Origin: Bradyrhizobium sp. NAS80.1
GTDB taxonomy: Bacteria; Pseudomonadota; Alphaproteobacteria; Rhizobiales; Xanthobacteraceae
Length of the DNA stretch: 64,000 bases
Reading direction: 5' to 3'
NCBI RefSeq assembly: GCF_001908205.1
Contig: NZ_LGHL01000006.1
Location: 1-64,000 of the forward strand
This document shows positions 8,485 through 16,879 of the stretch, one piece after another; within the stretch, counting starts at the first letter, position 1, and every line of letters starts with the position of its first letter. Made by a program: the position numbers and the translations under genes. The notes under the pieces were generated by a model. The model was not told where the DNA came from and did no database searches. It worked only from the letters and a program-made list of their open reading frames with translations.

Positions 8485-9161
8485 GCGACGAGCAGTTTTT
8501 GGCGCGCTGGTCGCGTCGTAAGCAGGAAGCGGCCGGTCACGCTGAACCGGCGTCGGAAAAAGCCGCCGAGGCGGTTGGATCGGCGACGTCCGAGCCTGCC
8601 GCGGCAGAGCGTGGGGCGCCTGAGATGGAACTTTCGAACTTGCCCCCAATTGCTTCGATTGATGCGGCTACGGATGTCACGGCTTTTCTGCGCCAAGGCA
8701 TTCCGCAGGAGTTGTGCCGGGCGGCGCTTCGTCGTGCCTGGAGCGCCGATCCTGCTATCCGTGATTTCGTGGGATTGGCGGAAAACGCCTGGGACTTCAA
8801 TGATCCGAACGCGATGGCTGGTTTCGGTCCGCTTGACTATTCCGCTGAACAGGTTGACGCACTCGTTCGCCGCATTGTGGGCGGCGTCGCGGAGGCCGCT
8901 GAGAGGGTTCCCGATGCGCCCGCAGAGCTTGCCGAAGACGCTGCACGGTCGGCTTCCGCGGACGCCCGTGTCACGCAATTATCAGATCCAGTGAAGGTGA
9001 TCACGAAACCTCGACTGTTCGACGAGTCCGCAGCCCGAGAGTTGCCGTCAAATTCTGCTGCATCGCAACCCGCGGCCGTGAGTGATGCGAATGCCGCAAG
9101 TGATGCGACCGAAGAGCCTCCTCTTCCGCGCCGCACACATGGCGGAGCGTTGCCTCGCTAG
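8481..9161 (+). CDS. DUF3306 domain protein
   Basis: This 226-residue protein begins with FLARWSRRKQ, the signature start of DUF3306. A low-complexity Ala/Glu/Pro linker (residues 20-50) precedes the conserved core (ALRRAWSADPAIRDFVGLAENAWDFN), and the last 70 residues are again Ala/Ser/Pro-rich and probably disordered. The conserved core is shaped like a short adaptor. It is the last gene of the overlapping chain that starts at 5650. A 120-base gap follows before the TorD-like gene. It is the obligate partner of DUF3305, with no known enzymatic role. Confidence 0.85.
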   Translation: MSDEQFLARWSRRKQEAAGHAEPASEKAAEAVGSATSEPAAAERGAPEMELSNLPPIASIDAATDVTAFLRQGIPQELCRAALRRAWSADPAIRDFVGLAENAWDFNDPNAMAGFGPLDYSAEQVDALVRRIVGGVAEAAERVPDAPAELAEDAARSASADARVTQLSDPVKVITKPRLFDESAARELPSNSAASQPAAVSDANAASDATEEPPLPRRTHGGALPR

Positions 9162-9177
9162 ACTGCGACTAAATACG

Positions 9178-9192
9178 ATAGCCTCAGGCTAT
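9178..9192. repeat. Short perfect inverted repeat after the DUF3306 gene
   Basis: ATAGCC and GGCTAT are separated by TCA, 16 bases after the DUF3306 stop. No T-run follows, so it is at best a weak terminator or mRNA end. A binding site in the leader of the next gene (start 9282) is equally possible. Confidence 0.3.
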
Positions 9193-9281
9193 GGCTGTTA
9201 GTTGACCGCTCCCGACCCGCGCCGTAGTCTTTTCCTATGCAAACGTAGTCAAGCGCTTGGCCCCTGGGATAGGAGGGCAGC

Positions 9282-10061
9282 GTGCGCGATGCAGGCCTTG
9301 AACGTGCCATCGATGCAGCGGGCGGCGTTGCCGAGCTCGCCCGAAAAATCGGCATTGCCCAGCCCTCGGTGTCGAACTGGAACCGAGTGCCCGCGCAACG
9401 TGTGATTGCGGTCGAACGCGCAACTGGCGTGTTGCGCATGGTGCTTCGTCCCGATCTCTATAGCGAGCCTGCTGTGACGGACAACGTGGTTGATCCGATT
9501 GATGGCGGACGCGCACAGGAATACGCGCTGCTCGCAACCTTGCTCTCGTCGGCGCCATCTGCTGCATTACTCATACAAATCGCGCAATTGAACGGTGATG
9601 CGACGGCGCTCGGGGGCGCCCACTCAGCCCTTGCAGATGCCGCCTCGATTGCGGTCGCAGGCGAGGTCGAGCGCGAATATTTCGACTTGTTCGTCGGTTT
9701 GGGCCGTGGCGAATTGCTGCCTTACGCATCGTATTACCTGACGGGATTTCTCAACGAACGCCCATTGTCGCGTTTGCGCGATGATCTCGCCGCGCTCGGC
9801 ATCGAGCGGGTCGAGAGTAATTGTGAGCCCGAGGATCACGCGGCGACGCTGTGCGAGATCATGGCGGGTCTTGCGGCCGCGCGCTTCCAGGTGTCGCCGG
9901 AAGCGCAGCGCGCCTTCTTCGAGAAACATGTGTCCAACTGGATGGGACGTTTGTTTGCCGACCTGGAGAAGGCGGAAAACGCGCGATTCTACCGATCGGT
10001 CGGGACGCTTGGACGAGTATTTCTGGCAATAGAATCCGAGGCTTTCACCTTCGCCAACTGA
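9282..10061 (+). CDS. TorD/DmsD-type molybdoenzyme chaperone with an N-terminal Cro/YdaS-like helix-turn-helix
   Basis: A strong ribosome-binding site (AGGAGGG) lies seven bases before the GTG at 9282, giving 259 residues. Residues 1-45 look like a Cro/YdaS-type DNA-binding domain: AAGGVAELARKIGIAQPSVSNW followed by VPAQRVIAVERATG (parts of one helix-turn-helix). Residues 80-250 are a TorD-family helical bundle with the typical EYFDLFVGLGRGELLPYASYYLTG block and a late HVSNWMGRLFADLE segment. TorD chaperones guard Tat-exported molybdoenzymes until cofactor loading is complete, and formate dehydrogenase follows directly. The added DNA-binding domain suggests a chaperone that also senses or controls expression. 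That coupling is inference. Confidence 0.85.
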   Translation: MRDAGLERAIDAAGGVAELARKIGIAQPSVSNWNRVPAQRVIAVERATGVLRMVLRPDLYSEPAVTDNVVDPIDGGRAQEYALLATLLSSAPSAALLIQIAQLNGDATALGGAHSALADAASIAVAGEVEREYFDLFVGLGRGELLPYASYYLTGFLNERPLSRLRDDLAALGIERVESNCEPEDHAATLCEIMAGLAAARFQVSPEAQRAFFEKHVSNWMGRLFADLEKAENARFYRSVGTLGRVFLAIESEAFTFAN

Positions 10062-10089
10062 CCGGCGCCGCTGGTCCGGGAGAGATGCG

Positions 10090-10299
10090 ATGAGAGACGA
10101 CAAGAAATCGACAGCCGGCCGCCGCGACTTCCTTCGCAAGGTCGGCATCGGCACGGTCGGCGCCGGAGTGACGTTGGCGACACCCTTGATGACGCCCGCG
10201 CAAGCCGACAGCGAGACCGACCAGGAGAGGCGCAAGGCGCGCTACAAGGAAACTGAACATGTGAAAACGTTTTACCGCGTCAATCGTTATCCCAGTTGA
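10090..10299 (+). CDS. Formate dehydrogenase region Tat-target peptide
   Basis: The product has 69 residues with a twin-arginine signal (RRDFLRKVG, residues 11-19), a hydrophobic stretch and a likely cleavage near AQAD. The short mature part ends in TEHVKTFYRVNRYP, the hallmark of the small Tat-target proteins (TIGR02811 type) found just upstream of formate dehydrogenase alpha subunits. AGATGCG before the ATG gives a modest ribosome-binding site. The role is unknown. It may be a small periplasmic subunit or export partner of the catalytic subunit, which starts 11 bases after its stop. Confidence 0.88.
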   Translation: MRDDKKSTAGRRDFLRKVGIGTVGAGVTLATPLMTPAQADSETDQERRKARYKETEHVKTFYRVNRYPS

Positions 10300-10310
10300 G
10301 GGAGGCGGCC

Positions 10311-13259
10311 GTGCTGATCAAGAGAACACAACAGCGTTCCCAAATCGCTTCACGCGGATCAATTGCGGCAGGCATGGCCGGGCAAACCAATGGTCTCGAC
10401 CGCCGCACGTTCCTGCGCCGATCGGGCCTTGCCGGTGGCGCGCTGGCTGCGTTAGGCACGCTGCCGCTTGGCAGCGTACGCACGGCGAAAGCTGCAGCTG
10501 CAGGTCCCCTCACATCTGGGGCGACCGTTCGCAAGAGCATCTGCACGCATTGCTCGGTCGGGTGCACCGTGACCGCGGAGGTCTTGAACGGGGTTTGGAT
10601 CGGCCAGGAGCCGAGCTGGGAGTCCCCCATCAATCGCGGATCGCATTGTGCCAAGGGCGCGTCCGTGCGCGAGCTCGTGCACAGCGAACGCCGCCTGCGC
10701 TATCCGATGAAGCTGGTTGGCGGACAGTGGACGCGCGTCTCATGGGACACGGCGATCAACGAGATCGGCGACAAGCTGCTCGAAATTCGCCAGAAGTCGG
10801 GGCCGGATTCGGTTTACTGGCTCGGATCGGCCAAAATGACGAATGAGGGCTCCTATCTGTTCCGTAAACTCGGCGCATTCTGGGGCACCAACAACACCGA
10901 CCATCAAGCACGCATCTGCCATTCGACAACTGTCACGGGCGTGGCCAACACCTGGGGCTACGGCGCGATGACCAACAGCTTCAACGACATCCGCAATGCC
11001 AAAACCCAGATCATCATGGGCGGCAATCCAGCCGAGGCGCACCCGGTATCGCTTCAGCACCTGCTCGAGGGCAAGGAGCTTCAAAAGGCCAACTTCGTCG
11101 TCATTGATCCGCGCCTGACGCGCACCGCGGCCCACGCTACCGAATATGTGCGCATGCGGCCCGGCGCCGATATCCCGGTCCTCTACGGCATGATGTGGCA
11201 CATCCTCCAGAACGGGTGGGAGGATAAGGAGTTCATCAAGCAGCGCGTCTACGGTTTCGATGATCTCCGCAAGGAAGTGGAGAAGTGGAATCCGGAAGAA
11301 GTCGAGCGCGTCAGCGGCGTTCCCGGCGAGCAGCTCAAGCGGGTCGCGAAGATGCTTGCCACCGAGAAGCCGGCAACACTGATCTGGGCCATGGGACAGA
11401 CCCAGAAGACCGTCGGCACGGCCAACGTGCGGGCGAGCTGCATCGCGCTGCTGCTGACAGGCAACGTCGGTGCGCCCGGCACGGGCGCCAACATCTTCCG
11501 CGGCCATGACAATGTGCAAGGAGCGACTGACGTCGGGCTCGATATCGTCACGCTGCCGTTCTACTACGGCCTCGCCGAGGGCGCCTGGAAGCATTGGGCG
11601 CGGGTTTGGGAAGTAGACTACGAGTTCCTGCAGTCGCGCTTCGACTCCAAGCAGATCATGGAAACCCCAGGCATCCCGCTCACCCGCTGGTTCGAAGCGG
11701 TGACACTGCCCAGGGAGCAGGTCGCGCAGAAAGACAATGTGCGGGCCGTGTTCGTGCAGGGGCACGCCAGCAACAGCATCACGCGTATTCCTGAATCCCT
11801 GAAGGGGCTGAAGGCGCTCGAGCTGCTCGTGATCGCCGACCCGCATCCGACCACCTGGGCTTCGCTCGCGGTGGAGGCGGGACGCAGAGATGGCCTCTAC
11901 ATTCTCCCAGTCGCTACGCAATTCGAATGCAAGGGTTCGCGCGTCGCCTCGAACCGCTCGCTGCAATGGGGCGAGCAGATCGTCAAGCCGGTGTTCGAAT
12001 CGAAAGATGACCTCGAAGTGACCTATCTGATGGCGAAGAAGTTCGGCTTCGCCGACAAGATGTTCAAGAACATCAAAGTGGAAAACGATGTTCCTGAGGC
12101 CGAGGATATCCTGCGCGAAATGAACCGCGGCAGCTGGTCGACCGGTTACTGCGGCCAGTCGCCCGAGCGCCTCAAGGCGCACATGAAGAACCAGGCCAAG
12201 TTCGACTTTCTGAGCATGCGCGCGCCCAAGGACGATCCGGAAGTCGGCGGCGACTATTACGGCCTGCCTTGGCCCTGCTGGGGTAAGCCCGAAGTGCGCC
12301 ATCCTGGCACGCCGCTGCTCTACAACACCAATCTCCATGTGATGGATGGCGGTGGCACGTTCAGACCGCGCTTCGGGCTCGAGCGCGAGGAGAAGCTTCC
12401 TGACGGTACCACGCGGAAGGTCAGCCTGCTTGCAGACGGGTCCTATTCCAAGGGTTCGGCAATCCAGGACGGCTATCCGGAGTTCACGCTGGCGAGCTTG
12501 AAGAAGCTCGGCTGGGACACAGATCTGACGGCAGAGGAAATGGCTACGATCAACCGGGTCAATCCCGCCAATCCCGATGCGGTGTCCTGGTCGCTCGACC
12601 TGTCGGGCGGCATCCAGCGGGTGGCCCTGATGCATGGCTGCGTTCCTTACGGCAACGGCAAGGCGCGCATGAATGCATTCGGACTGCCGGATCCAATTCC
12701 CGTGCACCGCGAACCGATCTACACGCCACGCGTGGATCTGGTCTCGAAATATCCGACGCTGCCGGATGCCAAGCAGTTCCGCATGCCAAACATCGGTTTC
12801 TCCGTGCAGAAGGCGGCGGTCGAGAGGGGCATCGCGAAGCAATTCCCGCTCGTCCTCTCCTCGGGTCGTCTTGTCGAGTATGAGGGCGGCGGCGAAGAGA
12901 CGCGCACCAATCCGTGGCTTGCTGAACTACAGCAGGACATGTTCATCGAAATCAACCCTGGCGATGCCGCCGATCGCGGTATCAAGGACGGCGGCTGGGT
13001 CTGGGTGACGGGCGCCGAGAGCAATTCCAGGGCCAGGATGAAGGCGCTCGTTACCGAGCGCGTCGGCAAGGGCGTCGCCTGGATGCCCTTCCACTTCGGC
13101 GGCTGGTACGCAGGCCAGGATCTCCGCGGCAACTATCCGAAGGGCACCGATCCGATCGTGCTCGGCGAAAGCGCGAACACGATCACCACCTACGGGTACG
13201 ATCCGGCGACTGGCATGCAGGAGCCCAAGGTCACTCTCTGCCAGATCGCAGCGGCATAA
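10311..13259 (+). CDS. fdhA: Formate dehydrogenase, molybdopterin-dependent catalytic (alpha) subunit
   Basis: The GTG at 10311 follows GGAGG by five bases and is preferred over a TTG at 10296. The product has 982 residues. It has a Tat signal (RR at 31-32 in DRRTFLRRSG), a 4Fe-4S group (Cys78, Cys81, Cys85, Cys113) and then the bis-MGD molybdopterin domains. The residue that is selenocysteine in E. coli FdnG is Cys203 here (HQARICHS), followed by the conserved GAMTNSFNDI. A C-terminal molydopterin-dinucleotide-binding domain ends near GQDLRGNYPKG. It oxidises formate to CO2 in the periplasm and passes electrons to the beta and gamma subunits encoded next. The gene is intact. Confidence 0.95.
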   Translation: MLIKRTQQRSQIASRGSIAAGMAGQTNGLDRRTFLRRSGLAGGALAALGTLPLGSVRTAKAAAAGPLTSGATVRKSICTHCSVGCTVTAEVLNGVWIGQEPSWESPINRGSHCAKGASVRELVHSERRLRYPMKLVGGQWTRVSWDTAINEIGDKLLEIRQKSGPDSVYWLGSAKMTNEGSYLFRKLGAFWGTNNTDHQARICHSTTVTGVANTWGYGAMTNSFNDIRNAKTQIIMGGNPAEAHPVSLQHLLEGKELQKANFVVIDPRLTRTAAHATEYVRMRPGADIPVLYGMMWHILQNGWEDKEFIKQRVYGFDDLRKEVEKWNPEEVERVSGVPGEQLKRVAKMLATEKPATLIWAMGQTQKTVGTANVRASCIALLLTGNVGAPGTGANIFRGHDNVQGATDVGLDIVTLPFYYGLAEGAWKHWARVWEVDYEFLQSRFDSKQIMETPGIPLTRWFEAVTLPREQVAQKDNVRAVFVQGHASNSITRIPESLKGLKALELLVIADPHPTTWASLAVEAGRRDGLYILPVATQFECKGSRVASNRSLQWGEQIVKPVFESKDDLEVTYLMAKKFGFADKMFKNIKVENDVPEAEDILREMNRGSWSTGYCGQSPERLKAHMKNQAKFDFLSMRAPKDDPEVGGDYYGLPWPCWGKPEVRHPGTPLLYNTNLHVMDGGGTFRPRFGLEREEKLPDGTTRKVSLLADGSYSKGSAIQDGYPEFTLASLKKLGWDTDLTAEEMATINRVNPANPDAVSWSLDLSGGIQRVALMHGCVPYGNGKARMNAFGLPDPIPVHREPIYTPRVDLVSKYPTLPDAKQFRMPNIGFSVQKAAVERGIAKQFPLVLSSGRLVEYEGGGEETRTNPWLAELQQDMFIEINPGDAADRGIKDGGWVWVTGAESNSRARMKALVTERVGKGVAWMPFHFGGWYAGQDLRGNYPKGTDPIVLGESANTITTYGYDPATGMQEPKVTLCQIAAA

Positions 13260-13271
13260 GGAGCAACGACC

Positions 13272-13868
13272 ATGGCACGCATGAAATTCCTCTGCGACGC
13301 CGACCGCTGCATCGAATGCAACGCCTGCGTCACGGCCTGCAAGAACGAGCACGAAGTGCCCTGGGGAATCAACCGGCGTCGCGTCGTCACCATCAATGAC
13401 GGCAAACCGGGCGAGCGTTCGGTGTCGATGGCCTGCATGCACTGCACCGACGCCCCATGCGCTGCGGTTTGCCCGGTGAATTGCATTTATACGACGGCTG
13501 ACGGCGTCGTGCTTCACTCCAAGGACCTGTGCATCGGCTGCGGCTATTGCTTCTACGCTTGTCCATTTGGCGCGCCGCAATATCCGAAGGTCGGCAATTT
13601 CGGTTCGCGCGGCAAGATGGACAAGTGCACGTACTGCGCCGGCGGGCCTGAGGCCGACGGCAGCAGGGAGGAGTACGAGAAGTACGGTGCGAACCGCCTT
13701 GCCGAGGGCAAGCTGCCGCTATGCGCCGAGATGTGTTCGACCAAATCGCTGCTCGCCGGCGACGGCGAAATCATTGCCCAGATCTACAAGGAGCGCGTGA
13801 TGAAGCGCGGCTACGGCTCCGGCGCCTGGGGCTGGAAGACCGCCTATCGCGAGACGATCGAATCCTAG
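13272..13868 (+). CDS. fdhB: Formate dehydrogenase iron-sulphur (beta) subunit
   Basis: The product has 198 residues with four ferredoxin-type cysteine groups: CIECNACVTAC, CMHCTDAPCAAVCP, CIGCGYCFYACPFG and a split fourth group (CTYC ... CAEMC). This is the 4 x 4Fe-4S electron wire of FDH-N-like enzymes. There is no signal peptide, so it is exported with the Tat-targeted alpha subunit. It begins 12 bases after fdhA with GGAGCAAC upstream of the ATG, and the gamma subunit follows 42 bases later. The length is short compared with E. coli FdnH, which carries an extra membrane anchor. The short form is normal for this alphaproteobacterial type (FDH3-like). Confidence 0.94.
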   Translation: MARMKFLCDADRCIECNACVTACKNEHEVPWGINRRRVVTINDGKPGERSVSMACMHCTDAPCAAVCPVNCIYTTADGVVLHSKDLCIGCGYCFYACPFGAPQYPKVGNFGSRGKMDKCTYCAGGPEADGSREEYEKYGANRLAEGKLPLCAEMCSTKSLLAGDGEIIAQIYKERVMKRGYGSGAWGWKTAYRETIES

Positions 13869-13910
13869 GAGGCGAGATCGCCAGCGATCGCGCAAAACCG
13901 GGAGGAACTC

Positions 13911-14906
13911 ATGGCCTCTTTTGCACGATTCATCCGTCTTACCCTCAGTGGGTTGGCTTTCCTGCTGGTGATCTCCATGGCGGGACCGTGCGGTGCGCAG
14001 CAGATCAATCCGACCGCCAGCTCCGTGAACGAGCAGCAGCTCCTGCAGGAATTCGATCGCATCCAGGGGCGGGTCAGTATTCCCGATCAGCGGTCCGGCA
14101 TCCTTATCCAGCCGGCGGGCCGCGAATGGCGCGAGTTTCGAGACCTGACGCTGCGCTGGATCGGCGGCATCACCATTCTTGGTATGCTCGCGGTGCTGAT
14201 CATCTTCTATCTCAGCCGCGGCATGGTGCGACTGGAGAGCGGTCGTTCCGGCCGAACCATAGTACGTTTCAATTCATTCGAGCGTTTCGTGCATTGGATG
14301 ACTGCGACCTGCTTCATCGTTCTCGCAATTTCCGGTTTGAATATCACCTTCGGCCGTCCATTGCTCCTGCCCTTGATCGGCCACGAGGCGTTTTCTGATT
14401 GGTCGCAGTGGGCCAAGTATGCGCACAACTTTCTGAGCTTCCCGTTCACCATTGGGGTCGTTCTGATCTTCCTGATGTGGATAGCGGGTAACATCCCGAA
14501 CAAGGTGGATGTCGATTGGCTCAAGCGCGGTGGCGGTCTCGTGGGTCACGATCATCCACGGGCCTATCGTTTCAACGCTGGCCAGAAGGCGATCTATTGG
14601 ATCGTGGTCATCGGCGGAGGTCTGGTCGCAGCTACCGGATATGCGCTGATGTTCCCATTCTACCTGTCAGGTATCGAAGGGATGCAGCTTGCCCAGATCG
14701 TGCACTCCATCGTGGCGATGCTGTTTATCGCCGCGATGCTGGCGCACATCTATATCGGCACGATCGGCATGGAAGGCGCGTTCGAGGCAATGGGCAGCGG
14801 CACCGTCGATGTCAACTGGGCCAGGGAACACCACGCGCTGTGGCTTGAAGAGCAAAATGCACGTACCAGCCCGCGACCCCAGCCCTCAGCCAGTGCGGCG
14901 GAGTAG
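13911..14906 (+). CDS. fdhC: Formate dehydrogenase cytochrome b556 (gamma) subunit
   Basis: The product has 331 residues with an N-terminal signal or membrane helix (residues 10-33), a periplasmic stretch, one helix near residue 90 and a cytochrome b core of four helices. Histidines that can ligate haem are visible in FERFVHWMTA, KYAHNFLSF, IVHSIVAM and AHIYIG. It anchors the formate dehydrogenase complex and transfers electrons to quinone. GGAGG lies six bases before the ATG. It ends the operon: the next 36 bases lead to a convergent small gene. Confidence 0.92.
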   Translation: MASFARFIRLTLSGLAFLLVISMAGPCGAQQINPTASSVNEQQLLQEFDRIQGRVSIPDQRSGILIQPAGREWREFRDLTLRWIGGITILGMLAVLIIFYLSRGMVRLESGRSGRTIVRFNSFERFVHWMTATCFIVLAISGLNITFGRPLLLPLIGHEAFSDWSQWAKYAHNFLSFPFTIGVVLIFLMWIAGNIPNKVDVDWLKRGGGLVGHDHPRAYRFNAGQKAIYWIVVIGGGLVAATGYALMFPFYLSGIEGMQLAQIVHSIVAMLFIAAMLAHIYIGTIGMEGAFEAMGSGTVDVNWAREHHALWLEEQNARTSPRPQPSASAAE

Positions 14907-14942
14907 GGAAACGCACGATCTCGGGCGTTCCAAGCGCGCTCG

Positions 14943-15065
14943 CTAGAGCCGCACGCCCGTTGTTGCAAAGGCCTGTTGGACCGGCTGCTGCACGAGGTTC
15001 AAAACCTCGGCCCAGGCAACCGCCGCGACGATGGCGACGACGCAGGCGAGCAAGAAAGCTCTCAT
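14943..15065 (-). CDS. 40-residue exported or membrane peptide
   Basis: A short frame on the minus strand has GGGAG about eight bases before its ATG at 15065. The product starts MRAFLLACVVAIVAAVAWAEV, one hydrophobic helix or signal peptide, and ends VQQAFATTGVRL. Short proteins ending in FATTGVRL are common and conserved in Bradyrhizobium genomes as far as I recall, although no function is assigned. It converges on the formate dehydrogenase operon. Codon use matches its surroundings and the stop TAG is at 14943-14945. Confidence 0.65.
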   Translation of the reverse strand: MRAFLLACVVAIVAAVAWAEVLNLVQQPVQQAFATTGVRL

Positions 15066-15227
15066 TGCAGTTCTCCCAAAGAGATCGGGACGCCGTGAGA
15101 GTCTACAGAAGACAGCTCGTCGCGAACAGCGTTATCCTTTGCCGGCGAGGGGCAAGGGCCCGTCTTCGCAATTTTGATTCGCGACGGGTGAGCCTGTCGG
15201 AGCCACGCGCGGCCAAGGTCCAGGCCC

Positions 15228-15512
15228 TTAGTCCGATGCGTCCTTGACCGCGGCTTCGAAGGTCTTTGCCTCGAAGGCCGGCATGCTCTGGATCCGCCCC
15301 AGACCGTGGGTGGAGTACCAGACGGAAAACGCGAGGACCGCCTCCGGCTTCGGGGCATCGACGACGTCGACGAAATCGTAGTGGCCTTGCGTGTAGTGGA
15401 TTGACTCGATCTTGATGCCCAACTTGTCGAGCTTTGCCTTAGCCTTGCTGACCCGGTCCGACTGCTTTTTTGCCCACTCAGGACTCAGGTTTCCGAGCAA
15501 TACATATTTCAT
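15228..15512 (-). CDS. GYD domain protein
   Basis: The ATG at 15512 has GGAGG eight bases upstream and gives a 94-residue protein. An earlier in-frame start at 15554 adds 14 residues without support. The sequence fits the GYD family: an N-terminal KYVLLGNLSPEW, a central IHYTQGHYDFVDVVDAPK and a C-terminal MPAFEAKTFEAAV. These are small alpha-beta barrel proteins of unknown role, common in soil bacteria. It stands alone, between the 40-residue peptide gene and the 2-oxoacid dehydrogenase operon, which is transcribed toward it. Confidence 0.85.
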   Translation of the reverse strand: MKYVLLGNLSPEWAKKQSDRVSKAKAKLDKLGIKIESIHYTQGHYDFVDVVDAPKPEAVLAFSVWYSTHGLGRIQSMPAFEAKTFEAAVKDASD

Positions 15513-15758
15513 GGCCACCTCCACCGTACGTTGATGGTCTAGCGCGAAGGACAATGCAATTATACGTCGGCTGGCGAGCCACGCCTACGCCGTTCCGCGT
15601 CACGGAGTTGTGTAACCGGTCGCGTGAAGCGAGCCGCGCCCCGTCGGAAGTCATGCGCCAGGCCGCCGCCGCGTGCCAGCACGCGCGTCAAGCTTGTTCC
15701 TTCACTTCGAATCCGGATCGTTCGGAGGTCGTGCGAGTGATCCGGAGATCCTTCCGGC

Positions 15759-16859
15759 TCACGAAGTCCGCTCAAGGTCCTGCTTGAGTGCGACCAGGAA
15801 GCGGGCGGCTTCGCCCCCCGTCACCACGCGATGGTCAAAAGTGAGCGACAACGGCAGTACGCGCCGCACTGCGGGCTGCCCCCGATGGGCGACCACCCGT
15901 TGGGAAATCCGGCCGGCGCCTATGATGGCCGCTTGCGGTGGCACGATGATCAGATTGGCAAAGCGGCCACCGATCATGCCGAAATTCGACAGCGTAATGG
16001 TTGCGCCGCGCAATTCTTCCGGAGGTATCGAGCGCGCAATGGCGTCGGCTCGCAGCCGCTCCAGGCCGGCACGCAGGTCCGATACGCTCCGCTCGGCAAC
16101 ATTGCGCAGCACAGGAACGATCAGGCCTCCCTCGGTATCTACGGCGATGCCGAGATCGACGCGCTCGATCAGGCGCCGCTCCCGAGTGCGGGAATCATAC
16201 CAGGCATTGAGTGCGGGCTCTGCCTTGCAGGCGGCAGCAATCGCTTGGGCCAGGCGGATTGTTATGTCCTCGCCGGGGCGCCAATCGTCGATATCGGCCT
16301 CGTCGGTGACGGTGGCCGCGACGATCTCGGAATGGGCTGCCATCATGCGTTGGGCCATCGCGCGCCGCATGCCGCGCAGCGGCTCGGCGGGGCCGGTTTG
16401 GGACGTGCTCCTCGCAGCGCGCTCGACGTCGGCCCGCGTGATCGTGCCTTCCGGTCCCGTACCCTCGACGAATTCAAGAGCGACGTTGAGCTTGCGTGCA
16501 AGTGCGCGCACCGCCGGAAAAACCTGAGGTTCCAGACCGGCCGGCCGCGCGGTAGGCATTCCGGCTTCCGGTGGATGTTCGCCGCTGCGCAACTCGCCGA
16601 CAATTGTGCCGGTATCCTGCTCGACGCCTTCGGCAAACTCTACCAGTGTCGTTCCGACCTTCACGAGATCTCCCTTGGCGCCAAAGAGGTGCGCGATGCG
16701 TCCACTTGACGGCGAGGGTATCTCGACAACCGCCTTGTCGGTTTCGACGGAAAGCAACGGTTGATCGGTGACGACGTGATCGCCTTCGTTGACATACCAG
16801 GTGACGATCTCCGCCTCTTCAAGCCCTTCTCCCAGATCTGGCAGCGCGAACCGGTGCAT
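15759..16859 (-). CDS. Dihydrolipoamide acyltransferase (E2) of a 2-oxoacid dehydrogenase complex
   Basis: The ATG at 16859 gives 366 residues beginning HRFALPDLGEGLEEAEIV. Domains in order are: a lipoyl domain with the lipoylated lysine in VETDKAVVEIPSP (about residue 42), an E1/E3-binding motif (PAVRALARKLNVAL) and the catalytic domain with the DHRVVTGG active-site motif near residue 340. It transfers the acyl group made by E1 to CoA. The gene is last in the E1alpha-E1beta-E2 operon, 20 bases after E1beta. No E3 (dihydrolipoamide dehydrogenase) gene is present, so E3 is presumably supplied from elsewhere. Substrate could be pyruvate, acetoin or branched-chain oxoacids. Pyruvate is my preference, from E1. 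Confidence 0.9.
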   Translation of the reverse strand: MHRFALPDLGEGLEEAEIVTWYVNEGDHVVTDQPLLSVETDKAVVEIPSPSSGRIAHLFGAKGDLVKVGTTLVEFAEGVEQDTGTIVGELRSGEHPPEAGMPTARPAGLEPQVFPAVRALARKLNVALEFVEGTGPEGTITRADVERAARSTSQTGPAEPLRGMRRAMAQRMMAAHSEIVAATVTDEADIDDWRPGEDITIRLAQAIAAACKAEPALNAWYDSRTRERRLIERVDLGIAVDTEGGLIVPVLRNVAERSVSDLRAGLERLRADAIARSIPPEELRGATITLSNFGMIGGRFANLIIVPPQAAIIGAGRISQRVVAHRGQPAVRRVLPLSLTFDHRVVTGGEAARFLVALKQDLERTS

Positions 16860-16879
16860 GGGACAGAGTCCGTCGTGAT

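Noticed and set aside
10740..12842. 700-residue open frame antisense to fdhA
   Set aside because: It mirrors the high-GC codon pattern of fdhA, has no recognisable domain and no ribosome-binding site; fdhA is unmistakable on the other strand.
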